Positions 47,128 to 55,829 of a stretch of DNA of 64,000 nt are shown here, piece after piece. The translations under genes were made by a program, and so were the position numbers. The notes under the pieces were generated by a model. It worked only from the letters and a program-made list of their open reading frames with translations, was not told the origin of the DNA and made no database searches. How positions within the stretch are numbered: the stretch's first letter is position 1; the number at the start of each line of letters is the position of its first letter. The stretch is from assembly GCF_001894785.1 (NCBI RefSeq), contig NZ_BCWW01000001.1:806001-870000 (forward strand), read 5' to 3'. This DNA is from Rhodococcoides fascians NBRC 12155 = LMG 3623. GTDB lineage: Bacteria > Actinomycetota > Actinomycetes > Mycobacteriales > Mycobacteriaceae.

Positions 47128-48618
47128 ATGACTGCCGTACTGACCACCCCCGAGGTCGATGTCCTCATCATCGGTGCCGGCCTGTCCGGGATCGGTGCCG
47201 CGCGTCACCTCGGCCACGATCTGCCCGGGAAGACGTACACCATCCTCGAAAGCCGCGGGGCGATCGGTGGCACCTGGGATCTGTTCCGCTATCCCGGTAT
47301 TCGCTCCGATTCCGACATGTACACCCTCGGGTACAGCTTCAGGCCGTGGACAGGAGAGAAGTCCATCGCCGACGGTTCCGACATCCGTAACTACATCGTC
47401 GAAACCGCACGAGAAGCGGGTGTGGACAAGCACATTCGATACCACCACAAGGTCGTCGCCCTCGAATGGTCGTCCGAGCAGCAGTTCTGGACGGTCACGG
47501 CGCAGCGCAGCGACACGAACGAGACCGTCACGATCACCGCGTCGTTCGTGTTCTCCTGCAGTGGTTACTACAACTACGACAAGGGTTTCAGCCCGGAGTT
47601 CGTCGGCCAGGAGAACTTCGGTGGGCAGGTGATCCACCCGCAGCACTGGCCCGAGGATCTGGATTACGCGGGCAAGAAGGTCGTCGTCATCGGCAGCGGT
47701 GCAACGGCGATCACGTTGGCTCCCAACCTCGCTCGTGAGGCCGAGCACGTGACGTTGCTGCAGCGCTCGCCGAGCTACATCCTTTCGCTCCCCTCGAAGG
47801 ATCCGATTGCGCAGACACTGCGGAAGCGTCTGCCGAAGAAGTTGGCGTACAGCGTGACTCGGCTCAAGAACGTGTCGATGGCCATGTTGATCTTCACGTT
47901 GAGCCAGAAGTACCCGGAATTCATGAAGAAGCGGATCCGGAAGATGCAGGAGGGCTGGCTGCCGAAGGGGTACGACCTGGACACCCACTTCACCCCGTCG
48001 TACAACCCGTGGGATCAGCGCCTGTGCCTGGTGCCCGACAACGATCTGTTCCGCTCGATCCGCAAGGACGAGGTCTCGATCGTCACCGATCACATCGACA
48101 GCTTCACCGAGACCGGCCTGAAGTTGAAGTCCGGCCAGCACCTCGACGCCGATATCGTTGTCACGGCAACGGGATTGAACCTGTCCGCACTCGGTGGCGC
48201 GACCTTCCGCGTCGACGGTAGAGACGTGGATCTGCCCAGCACCATGGCGTACAAGGGCATGATGCTCACCGGAATCCCCAACTTCGCTTTTGTCGTCGGG
48301 TACACCAACGCGTCGTGGACGCTCAAAGCCGACATGGTCTCGAACTACGTCATGCGCCTGCTCGCCCACATGGACGAGAACGGGTACAGCACCGTCGAGC
48401 TCGAACGCGACCCGTCCGTGGACGAAGAGCCGTTCCTCGATTTCGCCGCCGGCTACGTGCTGCGGGCCGTGGACAACTTCCCGAGGCAGGGCAGTGAAAC
48501 TCCGTGGAAGCTGCGGATGAATTACTTCCGCGACCTGCCGGTTCTGCGGTACGGCAAGCTCGTCGACAAGGCGATGAAGTTCGGGCGGCCTCGATCGAAG
48601 GTCGCGGTCGCTTCCTGA
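47128..48618 (+). CDS. ethA: Flavin monooxygenase of the EthA type (Baeyer-Villiger)
   Basis: A 496-residue FAD- and NADPH-dependent monooxygenase, closely similar across its length to mycobacterial EthA (Rv3854c), which converts ketones to esters and activates thioamide drugs such as ethionamide. FAD motif GAGLSG (16-21), EthA stretches GGTWDLFRYPGIRSDSDMYT and SGYYNYDKG, the Baeyer-Villiger fingerprint FGGQVIHPQHWP, second nucleotide motif VVIGSGATA, and YNPWDQRLCLVP plus VGYTNASWTLKAD. GAAGGA precedes the ATG at 47128. Regulated with the SDR by the divergent TetR protein. Confidence 0.92.
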   Translation: MTAVLTTPEVDVLIIGAGLSGIGAARHLGHDLPGKTYTILESRGAIGGTWDLFRYPGIRSDSDMYTLGYSFRPWTGEKSIADGSDIRNYIVETAREAGVDKHIRYHHKVVALEWSSEQQFWTVTAQRSDTNETVTITASFVFSCSGYYNYDKGFSPEFVGQENFGGQVIHPQHWPEDLDYAGKKVVVIGSGATAITLAPNLAREAEHVTLLQRSPSYILSLPSKDPIAQTLRKRLPKKLAYSVTRLKNVSMAMLIFTLSQKYPEFMKKRIRKMQEGWLPKGYDLDTHFTPSYNPWDQRLCLVPDNDLFRSIRKDEVSIVTDHIDSFTETGLKLKSGQHLDADIVVTATGLNLSALGGATFRVDGRDVDLPSTMAYKGMMLTGIPNFAFVVGYTNASWTLKADMVSNYVMRLLAHMDENGYSTVELERDPSVDEEPFLDFAAGYVLRAVDNFPRQGSETPWKLRMNYFRDLPVLRYGKLVDKAMKFGRPRSKVAVAS

Positions 48619-48655
48619 CGGGAATAGATCGAGTCCCTGATCGTTTGTTCCGGAC

Positions 48656-49315
48656 ATGAAAATTGGCATCATCGGAAGTGGATTCATCGGTGGAACGCTC
48701 GTGCGCCGGTTGACGGCGCTCGGTCACGAGGTTCGGTTCTCGAACTCACGAGACCCGGAGACTCTGGCGGAGCTGGCGTCGGAAACCGGAGCGACGGCGG
48801 TGTGGGCAGCGGACGCGGCGCAGGATGCGGACCTGGTCATCCTCAGCATCCCGCAGAAGAACGTGCCCGACCTCGCCGCCGGTATCGCCGGCGCACGCAA
48901 GCCCGGAGCGCCGATCATCGAAACGAACAACTACTACCCGCAGCAGCGCGACGGTCTGATCGAAGACATCGAAGGCGGCACACCCGAGAGCGTATGGGTG
49001 TCGCAGCAGCTCGGTGAGCCGGTGATCAAGGCGTTCAACGGAATTTGGTACAAGCACCTGCTCGAGAAGGGTGTTCCTGCCGGAACCGACAAGCGCATCG
49101 CACTGCCGATCGCCGGGGACGACGCAGAGTCGAAGAAGTTGGTGTTCTCGGTGATCGACGAGCTCGGCTTCGACCCGGTCGATGCCGGTTCTCTCGCCGA
49201 GTCCTGGCGTCAGCAACCGGGAACCCCGGTGTACGGCAAGGACTTCGGCGTCGACGACACGGTGAAGGCGTTGGCCGAGGCGTCCCCGGAACGCTCCGCG
49301 GAATGGAAAGCTTGA
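48656..49315 (+). CDS. NADP oxidoreductase, F420-dependent-reductase-like
   Basis: A 219-residue Rossmann-fold protein with the N-terminal motif GIIGSGFIGG, then VRFSNSRDPETLAELASETGA, in parts VRFSNSRDPE and TLAELASETGA (Ser-Arg suggests NADPH), and the conserved segment LVILSIPQKNV. The family includes F420:NADP oxidoreductase and 6-phosphogluconate-dehydrogenase-like domains; the segment TNNYYPQQRDG is typical of the uncharacterised bacterial members. No partner gene follows. A start 38 nt after ethA allows co-transcription. Confidence 0.83.
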   Translation: MKIGIIGSGFIGGTLVRRLTALGHEVRFSNSRDPETLAELASETGATAVWAADAAQDADLVILSIPQKNVPDLAAGIAGARKPGAPIIETNNYYPQQRDGLIEDIEGGTPESVWVSQQLGEPVIKAFNGIWYKHLLEKGVPAGTDKRIALPIAGDDAESKKLVFSVIDELGFDPVDAGSLAESWRQQPGTPVYGKDFGVDDTVKALAEASPERSAEWKA

Positions 49316-49329
49316 GCCGAGCTGCTGAA

Positions 49330-49611
49330 CTACCTGACGCGACCCTCGCGGAGTGTGCGCTCCGCGAGGTCGCGTAGCGGCCCGGTCAGGGCCGAATCGC
49401 CGACCCGGCACGATTGCTCGCCCACCGACACGTTCCACACGAAGGTGTCGCGGGCCTGCGACTCGGCCGGCTCGGGTGGGGGCGGCTCAGCCAGGTACGG
49501 GCGCGCAGCCTCGACCAGCGACTGCCATTCCGGCTCGTCGGTCTCGACCACTCCGCGCTTGGACATTCCGGCGATCCCGCCGGTTCGCAGTACCTCGATG
49601 CGCAGGCTCAT
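49330..49611 (-). CDS. Emfourin-like inhibitor of M4 protease
   Basis: A 93-residue protein directly after an M4 protease gene (9 nt apart). The pattern VLRTGGIAGMSKRGVVE at the N-terminus and FVWNVSVGEQSCRVGDSAL, then GPLRDLAERTL at the C-terminus, fits emfourin (M4in), the cytoplasmic inhibitor encoded beside protealysin in Serratia. It is shorter than the Serratia protein (about 115 residues), with a Pro/Glu-rich middle. Identification rests on the N-terminal GG-x-AG pattern, the beta-rich end and the protease neighbour. Confidence 0.7.
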   Translation of the reverse strand: MSLRIEVLRTGGIAGMSKRGVVETDEPEWQSLVEAARPYLAEPPPPEPAESQARDTFVWNVSVGEQSCRVGDSALTGPLRDLAERTLREGRVR

Positions 49612-49620
49612 GCCCCTCGA

Positions 49621-50694
49621 TCACACCCGATCGTCGCTCGGCTCCCGTGTTGACTGAACTCCCACGGTAGACCAACCGGTGGCCACGGCCCGTGCGACGT
49701 CGGAATCGGCACCGAATCGCTTCTGCGCTGCGAGCAGCGTCGCCGCGGAGAAACCCGCGAAGTCGACCGTCGGTGCCAGACCCCCGACAGTCATGGTGTC
49801 GAACCAGACCTGCCCGACGCGGTCCCACGCCGGGCCACCCAAGGTGGTTGCGGCGACGGCGAACGCGCGGTTGGGAATGCCCGAGTTGATGTGCACACCG
49901 CCGTCGTCCTCGGTGGTGACGACGAAGTCGTCCATGCTCGCCGGCTGTGGGTCTTTGCCGAGTACATCGTCGTCGTACGCGGTACCGGGCTCGAGGAGCG
50001 AGCGCAGCGCCTTGCCCTGCACCGCAGGCAGGAACAGACCTTCGCCGATCAACCACGACGCGTCCTCGGCGTTCTGCTTCGCGGTGTACTGCTCCACGAG
50101 TGCACCGAACACGTCCGAGATGGATTCGTTCAGTGCGCCGGCCTGGTCCTTGTATTCGAGCGGGGTGGTGTACTGCGTGAAACCGTGCGCGAGCTCGTGT
50201 GCAATGACGCCCAGAGAAACGGTGAAGCGGGCGAACACCTCTCCGTCACCGTCGCCGAACACCATGCGAGAGCCGTCCCAGAACGCGTTGTCGTAGTCCC
50301 GGCCGTAATGGACCGTCGCATCGAGGGGCAGGCCGCTGCCGTCGAGACTCGAGTAGCCGTACACCTCGTCGAAGAACGCATACGTGGCACCGAGGCCGTC
50401 GTATGCCTCGTCGGTCGCAGCATCGCCGGTGGGATCCTCACCCTCGGCGCGAACCTGCTGACCCGGGAGGTCGCGGGTCGCTTTCGCATCGGAGATGGTG
50501 CGTTCGAGGGTGCCGCCGGTCCGCGGTGCGATGGCGGTACGTGCCTGGACGACCTCTCTGCCCGCCCGCATCTCGCGGTCGGCCAGCAGAGTCGCGCGGG
50601 CACCGGCTCCCTGCAGACGCTCGAGCAGAAACGGTGGAACTACGCCATGCGAGTGGAGCCTGCGGAACGATCCGGAATCGGTATCTGTCGTCAT
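49621..50694 (-). CDS. Protealysin-type M4 metalloprotease
   Basis: A 357-residue thermolysin-family zinc protease without a signal peptide. The short propeptide of the protealysin type contains HGVVPPFLLERL (residues 16-27). Zinc ligands are His166 and His170 of HELAH and Glu190 of GALNESISDVFG. The motif GGVHINSGIPNRAFA and the substrate-site FWDGSRMVFGDGD are standard M4. Protealysins are exported or kept in the cytoplasm by unusual means and may be held in check by emfourin, encoded just downstream. GGGGGT precedes the ATG. Its start codon is part of a 12-nt duplication. Confidence 0.92.
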   Translation of the reverse strand: MTTDTDSGSFRRLHSHGVVPPFLLERLQGAGARATLLADREMRAGREVVQARTAIAPRTGGTLERTISDAKATRDLPGQQVRAEGEDPTGDAATDEAYDGLGATYAFFDEVYGYSSLDGSGLPLDATVHYGRDYDNAFWDGSRMVFGDGDGEVFARFTVSLGVIAHELAHGFTQYTTPLEYKDQAGALNESISDVFGALVEQYTAKQNAEDASWLIGEGLFLPAVQGKALRSLLEPGTAYDDDVLGKDPQPASMDDFVVTTEDDGGVHINSGIPNRAFAVAATTLGGPAWDRVGQVWFDTMTVGGLAPTVDFAGFSAATLLAAQKRFGADSDVARAVATGWSTVGVQSTREPSDDRV

Positions 50695-50731
50695 GTGCGG
50701 TGACCCCCTAGGTCCGTTGCATGTGCGGTGA
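50692..50731. repeat. 12-nt direct repeat at the protease start
   Basis: CATGTGCGGTGA occurs at 50692-50703 and 50720-50731. Read on the minus strand each copy is TCACCGCACATG. The downstream one supplies the protease ATG. The upstream one starts a four-codon frame (Met-Gln-Arg-Thr-stop) whose TAG abuts the protease ribosome site. Confidence 0.6.
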
Positions 50732-50784
50732 TGATTCCCAGTGTGCCCGAGGGCACCGACACAATCGGCTCCACCGCACCGAGC

Positions 50785-51534
50785 TCACTCACGCAGCGTC
50801 GACAGATCGATGCTGTCCACCTCGCTCGGGGGACGCAGCGCGGTGACGGTCGCCCAGTTCCGGGCCAGCAGGGAGGCGTCGGAGTCGTCGTCCTCCGCGT
50901 GGATCTCGTCGAACCGGACGGTGACGAAATCTTCTCCGCGATCGCCTATTTCGGCCTGCACCGCGCCGTACCGGGCCAGCGAGGCCGGAACGATCCCGGC
51001 GAAATCCGACCGTGGAACGTCGGGAATGTTGACGTTGACGACGGCATCGACGGTCAGGTGCGAAATCATCCATGTCACCGCCAGATGCGCGACGTGTTCG
51101 GCGGTGTCCCAGTGCGACGGCCGGGTGGCGAGCGAGGACAGCGCCATGGCGGGAACCCCGTGCGTCAACGCGGTCAGCGCCGCGCCCACCGTGCCCGAAT
51201 GTAGAACGGCCGCACCGGTATTGGGGCCGTGATTGATACCGGAGAGGACCACGTCGGGTGGATCGCCGAAGGCCCCTCGGGTGGCGAGGAACGCGATGAG
51301 GGCCGGTGAGGCCTGTACCGCATAGACCTCGACGCCGCGCAGCCCCTCGATCTCGGTTCGCTCGATACCCAGGTGATCGTCGACGCCCATCCCCGTCAGC
51401 GATGCACTGGCACCGCTGCGTTCCTCGTGGGGTGCGGCCACCACGACGTCGAGGCCGGCGTCGAGCGCGACCCGCGCCAGCAGTGCGATGCCTGCGCTGT
51501 CCACGCCGTCGTCGTTGGTGATCAGCGCCCTCAT
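50785..51534 (-). CDS. surE: 5'-nucleotidase SurE
   Basis: A 249-residue metal-dependent nucleoside monophosphatase. The N-terminal metal motif is NDDG (residues 7-10), followed by the family segments VVAAPHEERSGASASLT and VLSGINHGPNTGAAVLHSGTVGAA, given in parts VLSGINHGPNTG and AAVLHSGTVGAA. The ATG overlaps the upstream pfkB-family stop by ATGA, so both are made from one mRNA. A role in nucleotide pool cleaning or stationary-phase survival follows from the family. Confidence 0.92.
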   Translation of the reverse strand: MRALITNDDGVDSAGIALLARVALDAGLDVVVAAPHEERSGASASLTGMGVDDHLGIERTEIEGLRGVEVYAVQASPALIAFLATRGAFGDPPDVVLSGINHGPNTGAAVLHSGTVGAALTALTHGVPAMALSSLATRPSHWDTAEHVAHLAVTWMISHLTVDAVVNVNIPDVPRSDFAGIVPASLARYGAVQAEIGDRGEDFVTVRFDEIHAEDDDSDASLLARNWATVTALRPPSEVDSIDLSTLRE

Positions 51535-52484
51535 TTCTTGCCCGCCTTGCCGTACGGACGCACGTCGACCGATTCGGTGAGTCCGAGAACCAGGTCTTTT
51601 CGGCCGCTACCGAGGCCGCGGCGGGTGACGTTGGCAGTGCCCGCGCCGCCGCCCAGGCGGAGCGCCTCCGGCATCGACATCCCCTGAGCAATTCCGGCGG
51701 CGATGCCGGCGCTCATCGAATCGCCTGCGCCGTGGTGGTCGACCATCTGCAGACCCGGGGTGACGATCTCCAGCACGTCGCCGTCGACCAGCGCCAGGGC
51801 GGGGTCTCCCGCTCGGGAGATCACGACCACCTCGGCACCGTCGTCGTGCATCTTTCGCATGGCATCGATCAGGTGCTTCGGGTCCTCGGTCTCGGCTCCG
51901 CCGTCGGCGATCAGATCCTCGTGGCTGACCTTGAGAACTGTGAGGCCGCCGGCGAGGGCGGCCAGCATGGTGGGGCCCGACAGGTCCGCCACCACCGGGA
52001 CGTCGAGCGCACGTAGGTCTGCGCACAGTCGCTCGTAGACCTCGGGCGGCACGATGTTGTCGGCGTGCGGACCGCCGAGAATTGCCACGTCGCTGCGGGC
52101 GCCGGTGGCAAGTGCCGCGCCGAACAGGTCGTCGAGCGCGTGCCTGGCCAGCGGCGGCGGATCGACCGTGGCCAGTACCTCGCGCTCTCCGCTTCGGCGA
52201 TCGTGCACGTAGGAGCCGCTTTCCTGGCCGATGTCGACGGAGACGACGGAGATGCCCTCACTCTCGACGATGCCGCGCAGTACGGCACCGATCTCGCCGC
52301 CGAACACCCCGGCGAGTGTGACATCGAGACCCAGCACCGACGCCATCCTGGCGATCCAGTGGCCTTGCCCGCCCGCGTGCACGTGCAGTTCGGTACTGCC
52401 GTTGGGGGCAGCGTCGAGGGTCACCGTCAGTAGTGGGGACGGCGCGAAGACGAGCGCGCTGGGCGCGCGGGAGGAGGTGGACAT
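51531..52484 (-). CDS. PfkB-family sugar kinase, 1-phosphofructokinase-like
   Basis: A 317-residue ribokinase-fold kinase. The N-terminal glycine pair region reads HVHAGGQGHWIARMASVLG, and the anion-hole/catalytic motif is DHHGAGDSMSAG, with the catalytic Asp after GAG; His-His stands where Thr is usual in DTxGAGD. The layout resembles 1-phosphofructokinase and tagatose kinases, but the PTS genes that usually accompany fruK are absent, so the substrate is open. Coupled to surE by ATGA, which could point to sugar or nucleoside phosphate metabolism. Confidence 0.8.
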   Translation of the reverse strand: MSTSSRAPSALVFAPSPLLTVTLDAAPNGSTELHVHAGGQGHWIARMASVLGLDVTLAGVFGGEIGAVLRGIVESEGISVVSVDIGQESGSYVHDRRSGEREVLATVDPPPLARHALDDLFGAALATGARSDVAILGGPHADNIVPPEVYERLCADLRALDVPVVADLSGPTMLAALAGGLTVLKVSHEDLIADGGAETEDPKHLIDAMRKMHDDGAEVVVISRAGDPALALVDGDVLEIVTPGLQMVDHHGAGDSMSAGIAAGIAQGMSMPEALRLGGGAGTANVTRRGLGSGRKDLVLGLTESVDVRPYGKAGKK

Positions 52485-52541
52485 CGTGAGCGAATGCCCG
52501 ATATGTCAGGTCCGAAACAGCTACAACTCGAAAACGTGGAC

Positions 52542-54215
52542 TCAGAATCGACGACGCAGGCGCATCCCGATGGGGCGTCCGTCGGGGTCGACGAACAGCC
52601 GGTAGGCGAGTGCGGCGAGTCGCTGCTGCCAGACGGGCGGCACCGTGATCTCGTGCATTCGCAGACGGCCGACGGGCCGGGGCTTCGCGGACGGGTTGCG
52701 GTGCCAGTTGTCCAGGGCCGTCGCGCTCGCCGAGACCACGTCGAAGAACTGCTGCGGGTCGACGAGGTCGGCGTCGTCGCCGTCGGCCCGCCCGAGGTGT
52801 TCGCGGATCAGTTCGAGTCTCAGGTTGCGCGCGTGGGTTCTGGCACCGTCGCCGAGGCCCGCTGGGTCGAGCGGTGCCCGATCGTCGCGCTGCTCGTCGA
52901 CGATGGCCGCGGTCAGCTCCGAATCATGGGTCCAGGAGCGGCGATTGAAGTTGTCCGACCCCACTGCCGCCCAGACGTCGTCGATGATGCAGACCTTCGA
53001 GTGCACGTATACCGGTATGCCACGGTCGTTTTCGATGTCGAGTACCAGTACGCGGTCACCGCCGGCTGCGCGGATGACCCCGAGCGCCGCCGAGTGTCCC
53101 AGCAGCGCAGAGGGAATGGTCAAGTTACTGTCGTCGTCGAGGTGCTTGGGGACCACCACCACCAGCCGCAGGTTCGGCTTGCGGCGCAGTGCCGCGGCGA
53201 ACACGCGCGCGACGTCGACGGACCACAGATATTGGTCCTCGATGTAGATCAGCTCGGTGGCACGGTCCAGGGCTTTGGCGTATGCGCGGGCAGCGCTGCG
53301 CTCGCCTCTCGTCGCGAACGGGTAGGCGGGGCGTCGACGCGGGTAGGTACGCAGCAGCTGAACCGAGCACGTGCCCTGCGGCTCCGGGGCGGCGGCAGCG
53401 GGTGGCAACTCCGACGGTTCACGCCTGACTCCGCGCAGGAAATCGGGAATGGCGTGCCACGGTAGACGCGAGAGCGCCGCGGGATCTTCCCAGCGTTCCC
53501 GGAAGACGTCCTCCACATCCCGGACTGCGGGCCCCTCGATCTGCACCTGAACGTCGTGCCACGCCGGAATCTCGCCGTACTCGGGAGGGAAGGGCCGCGA
53601 GACGGGATCGCCGAAGTGATCGGCGTCGTCGCGTCGAGCACGTGCCAGATCGATACCGCCCACGAAAGCGACGTCGGGCAAATCAGTCCTGCCGTACCGC
53701 ACGACCACGAACTTCTGATGGTGGCTTCCGGTGACCAGCACGCGCTGGTCCAGAATGACCTCGCCGCCCGCCTCTTCCAGCCGCAGCGCGAGCTTGCGGT
53801 TCTTCGGACCGGTGAAACCGAGGGTTTCCATGTGGGAGCGCCACACCATGCCCTTGACGACGCCACCGCGGTGCGCGACGGCGGCCAGGGCATCCTCGAC
53901 GGTCACGCCGTCGTCGGTGAGCAGCTGCTCCGGGTCCCCGCGCCAATCGGTGAAGAGCACCAGATCGTCGCGCTCGGTCTGCTCGAGGGCCCGTGCGAGT
54001 GCCGCGAAGTACGTCTTGCCGTGCACGAGGTTCTCGACGCGATTGCCCTCGGTCCAGGCCGAAATTCGGGTGTCGTCGTTGCCTCGCTCGGGCGCGGTGA
54101 GGAACCATGGGTGCCCCGGATCGAAACTGCGCTCGGGAGCTGTCAGAGCAGAGGTGGACCGACCGAATTTCTCGGCAACTCCGTCTACGACGCGCCGGAT
54201 GCGCTGCACTATCAC
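52542..54215 (-). CDS. Phospholipase D family protein
   Basis: A 557-residue two-domain PLD-superfamily enzyme. The first HKD-type motif is HHQKFVVVRYG, with arginine at the usual Asp position, followed by VAFVGGIDLAR. The second is complete: VHSKVCIIDDVWAAVGSDNFN. IEDQYLW before the second domain is also characteristic. The family cleaves phosphodiesters such as phosphatidylcholine or cardiolipin. No signal peptide is evident. Several GTG codons could be the start; 54215 is chosen with GGGTGG upstream, 54209 is equally possible. The frame continues upstream but only across the divergent gene. Confidence 0.85.
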   Translation of the reverse strand: MIVQRIRRVVDGVAEKFGRSTSALTAPERSFDPGHPWFLTAPERGNDDTRISAWTEGNRVENLVHGKTYFAALARALEQTERDDLVLFTDWRGDPEQLLTDDGVTVEDALAAVAHRGGVVKGMVWRSHMETLGFTGPKNRKLALRLEEAGGEVILDQRVLVTGSHHQKFVVVRYGRTDLPDVAFVGGIDLARARRDDADHFGDPVSRPFPPEYGEIPAWHDVQVQIEGPAVRDVEDVFRERWEDPAALSRLPWHAIPDFLRGVRREPSELPPAAAAPEPQGTCSVQLLRTYPRRRPAYPFATRGERSAARAYAKALDRATELIYIEDQYLWSVDVARVFAAALRRKPNLRLVVVVPKHLDDDSNLTIPSALLGHSAALGVIRAAGGDRVLVLDIENDRGIPVYVHSKVCIIDDVWAAVGSDNFNRRSWTHDSELTAAIVDEQRDDRAPLDPAGLGDGARTHARNLRLELIREHLGRADGDDADLVDPQQFFDVVSASATALDNWHRNPSAKPRPVGRLRMHEITVPPVWQQRLAALAYRLFVDPDGRPIGMRLRRRF

Positions 54216-54269
54216 GATGGCATTGTTCCACCCGGTTTGAAGGCCACAGTGGGCGGGCACCCCGGCGAT

Positions 54270-55118
54270 ATGACTCAGGTACCCAACGTCACGCTCAGAA
54301 ACGGCAAGCAGATTCCCCAGCTCGGTTTCGGCGTCTTTCAGATCGACGCCGACGAGACCGCGAAGGCCGTCGAAACGGCGCTCGAGATCGGCTACCGACA
54401 CATCGACACCGCGCAGATGTACGGCAACGAGAAGCAGGTCGGCGAGGGCATTCGCAGCTCCGGCATCGACCGCGAATCGGTGTTCGTCACCAGCAAGCTC
54501 AACAACGGTTTCCACCGGCCCGACGACGCGCGCTCGGCGTTCGACAAGACGCTCAGCGACCTCGGGACCGACTACGTCGATCTCTTCCTCATCCACTGGC
54601 CGCTGCCCACCCGGTACGACGGCGACTTCGTCTCCACGTGGAAGACGTTGGAGGAGTTCGCCGCCGACGGCCGGGCCCGCAACATCGGCGTCTCGAACTT
54701 TCAGCCCGCTCACCTCGATCGCCTCGCCGAAGAGACCGAGACGGTCCCCGCGGTGAACCAGATCGAGGTGCACCCGTACTTCGTCAACCACGACGTGTGG
54801 GCCTACGGCCGCGAACATGCCATCCCCACCGAGGCGTGGTCGCCGATCGCTCAGGGCAACGTTCTCGACGACGCGGAACTGAAGCGAATCGCCGACGCCG
54901 CAGGCAAATCGGTTGCGCAGGTGGTGCTCCGCTGGCACATTCAGCGTGGCAACATCATCTTCCCGAAGTCGGTGACTCCGGAGCGCGTGAAGGCCAACTT
55001 CGACATCTTCGACTTCGAGCTGAGCTCGGCCGACGTCGATGCGATCACTGCACTCGACAAGGGCGAGGAAGGCCGGAACGGTCCGAATCCGGACACGTTC
55101 GACATGATTCCGGACTAG
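54270..55118 (+). CDS. Aldo/keto reductase, diketogluconate-reductase-like
   Basis: A 282-residue NADPH-dependent reductase of the AKR5 type (similar to Rv2971 and DkgA). The catalytic tetrad is visible: Asp and Tyr in HIDTAQMYGNE, Lys in VTSKLNNG, His in FLIHWPLP. Family signatures GVSNFQPAHL and the cofactor loop FPKSVTPERVKANFDIFDF are present. It reduces small aldehydes, methylglyoxal or ketoacids in relatives. Divergent from the phospholipase gene with 54 nt between starts. Confidence 0.93.
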   Translation: MTQVPNVTLRNGKQIPQLGFGVFQIDADETAKAVETALEIGYRHIDTAQMYGNEKQVGEGIRSSGIDRESVFVTSKLNNGFHRPDDARSAFDKTLSDLGTDYVDLFLIHWPLPTRYDGDFVSTWKTLEEFAADGRARNIGVSNFQPAHLDRLAEETETVPAVNQIEVHPYFVNHDVWAYGREHAIPTEAWSPIAQGNVLDDAELKRIADAAGKSVAQVVLRWHIQRGNIIFPKSVTPERVKANFDIFDFELSSADVDAITALDKGEEGRNGPNPDTFDMIPD

Positions 55119-55125
55119 AACGTAA

Positions 55126-55167
55126 CACTGTGGGCCCGAGCGTCTTCGGACGTTCGGGCCCACAGTG
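55126..55167. terminator. Bidirectional terminator with TTCG tetraloop
   Basis: A continuous 19-bp stem, one pair being G-T, is closed by the very stable TTCG loop (55145-55148). It lies between the converging aldo/keto reductase and scoB stops. Confidence 0.92.
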
Positions 55168-55190
55168 CTGTTCGGACGGCTGTCAGTGCT

Positions 55191-55829
55191 TCAGTGCTTC
55201 AGGGTTGATCCGGTGGCGGCGACGACCTGTTCGGTGGTCACCCCGGGTGCAAGTTCCACGAGCTCGAGCGTGCCGTCGCCGACGACGTCGATGACGGCCA
55301 GGTTGGTGATGATGCGGTCGACGACGCCCTGGCCGGTCAGCGGCAGGGTGCACGCGTCGAGGATCTTCGGATTGCCGTCGCGGTCGGTGTGTTCCATGAC
55401 CACGATGACGCGTCGAGCCCCGTGCACCAGGTCCATCGCCCCGCCCATGCCCTTGACCATCTTGCCGGGGACCATCCAGTTGGCGAGGTCGCCGTTACGG
55501 GAGACCTGCATGCCGCCGAGAACGGCTGTGTCGATGTGGCCGCCTCGGATCATGCCGAAGCTCAGCGACGAATCGAAGTACGACGCACCGGGATTGACGG
55601 TGACGGTCTCCTTTCCGGCATTGATGAGGTTGGCGTCGACCTCGTCCTCGGTCGGGTAGGGGCCGGTGCCGAGGATGCCGTTCTCCGAATGCAGAGTGAC
55701 GTTCACCTTGTCGGTGAGGTAGCCCGGGATCAGCGTCGGCAAGCCGATGCCGAGGTTGACGTATTCGCCGTCGACCATCTCGGCCGCTGCACGCTCGGCC
55801 ATCCGGTCTCGGGTCCATCCTGCGGTCAT
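55191..55829 (-). CDS. scoB: Succinyl-CoA:3-ketoacid-CoA transferase subunit B
   Basis: A 212-residue beta subunit carrying the catalytic glutamate in [12 protein letters not shown]. Family motifs [30 protein letters not shown] and [17 protein letters not shown] are present. With ScoA it moves CoA from succinyl-CoA to acetoacetate for ketone-body or fatty-acid breakdown; sequence is closer to mycobacterial ScoB (Rv2503c) than to PcaJ. Overlaps scoA by ATGA. Confidence 0.92.
   Translation of the reverse strand: MTAGWTRDRMAERAAAEMVDGEYVNLGIGLPTLIPGYLTDKVNVTLHSENGILGTGPYPTEDEVDANLINAGKETVTVNPGASYFDSSLSFGMIRGGHIDTAVLGGMQVSRNGDLANWMVPGKMVKGMGGAMDLVHGARRVIVVMEHTDRDGNPKILDACTLPLTGQGVVDRIITNLAVIDVVGDGTLELVELAPGVTTEQVVAATGSTLKH

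Noticed and set aside
54216-55163. Upstream extension of the phospholipase D frame to 873 codons
   Set aside because: The added part lies wholly antisense to the aldo/keto reductase gene and has no PLD similarity.
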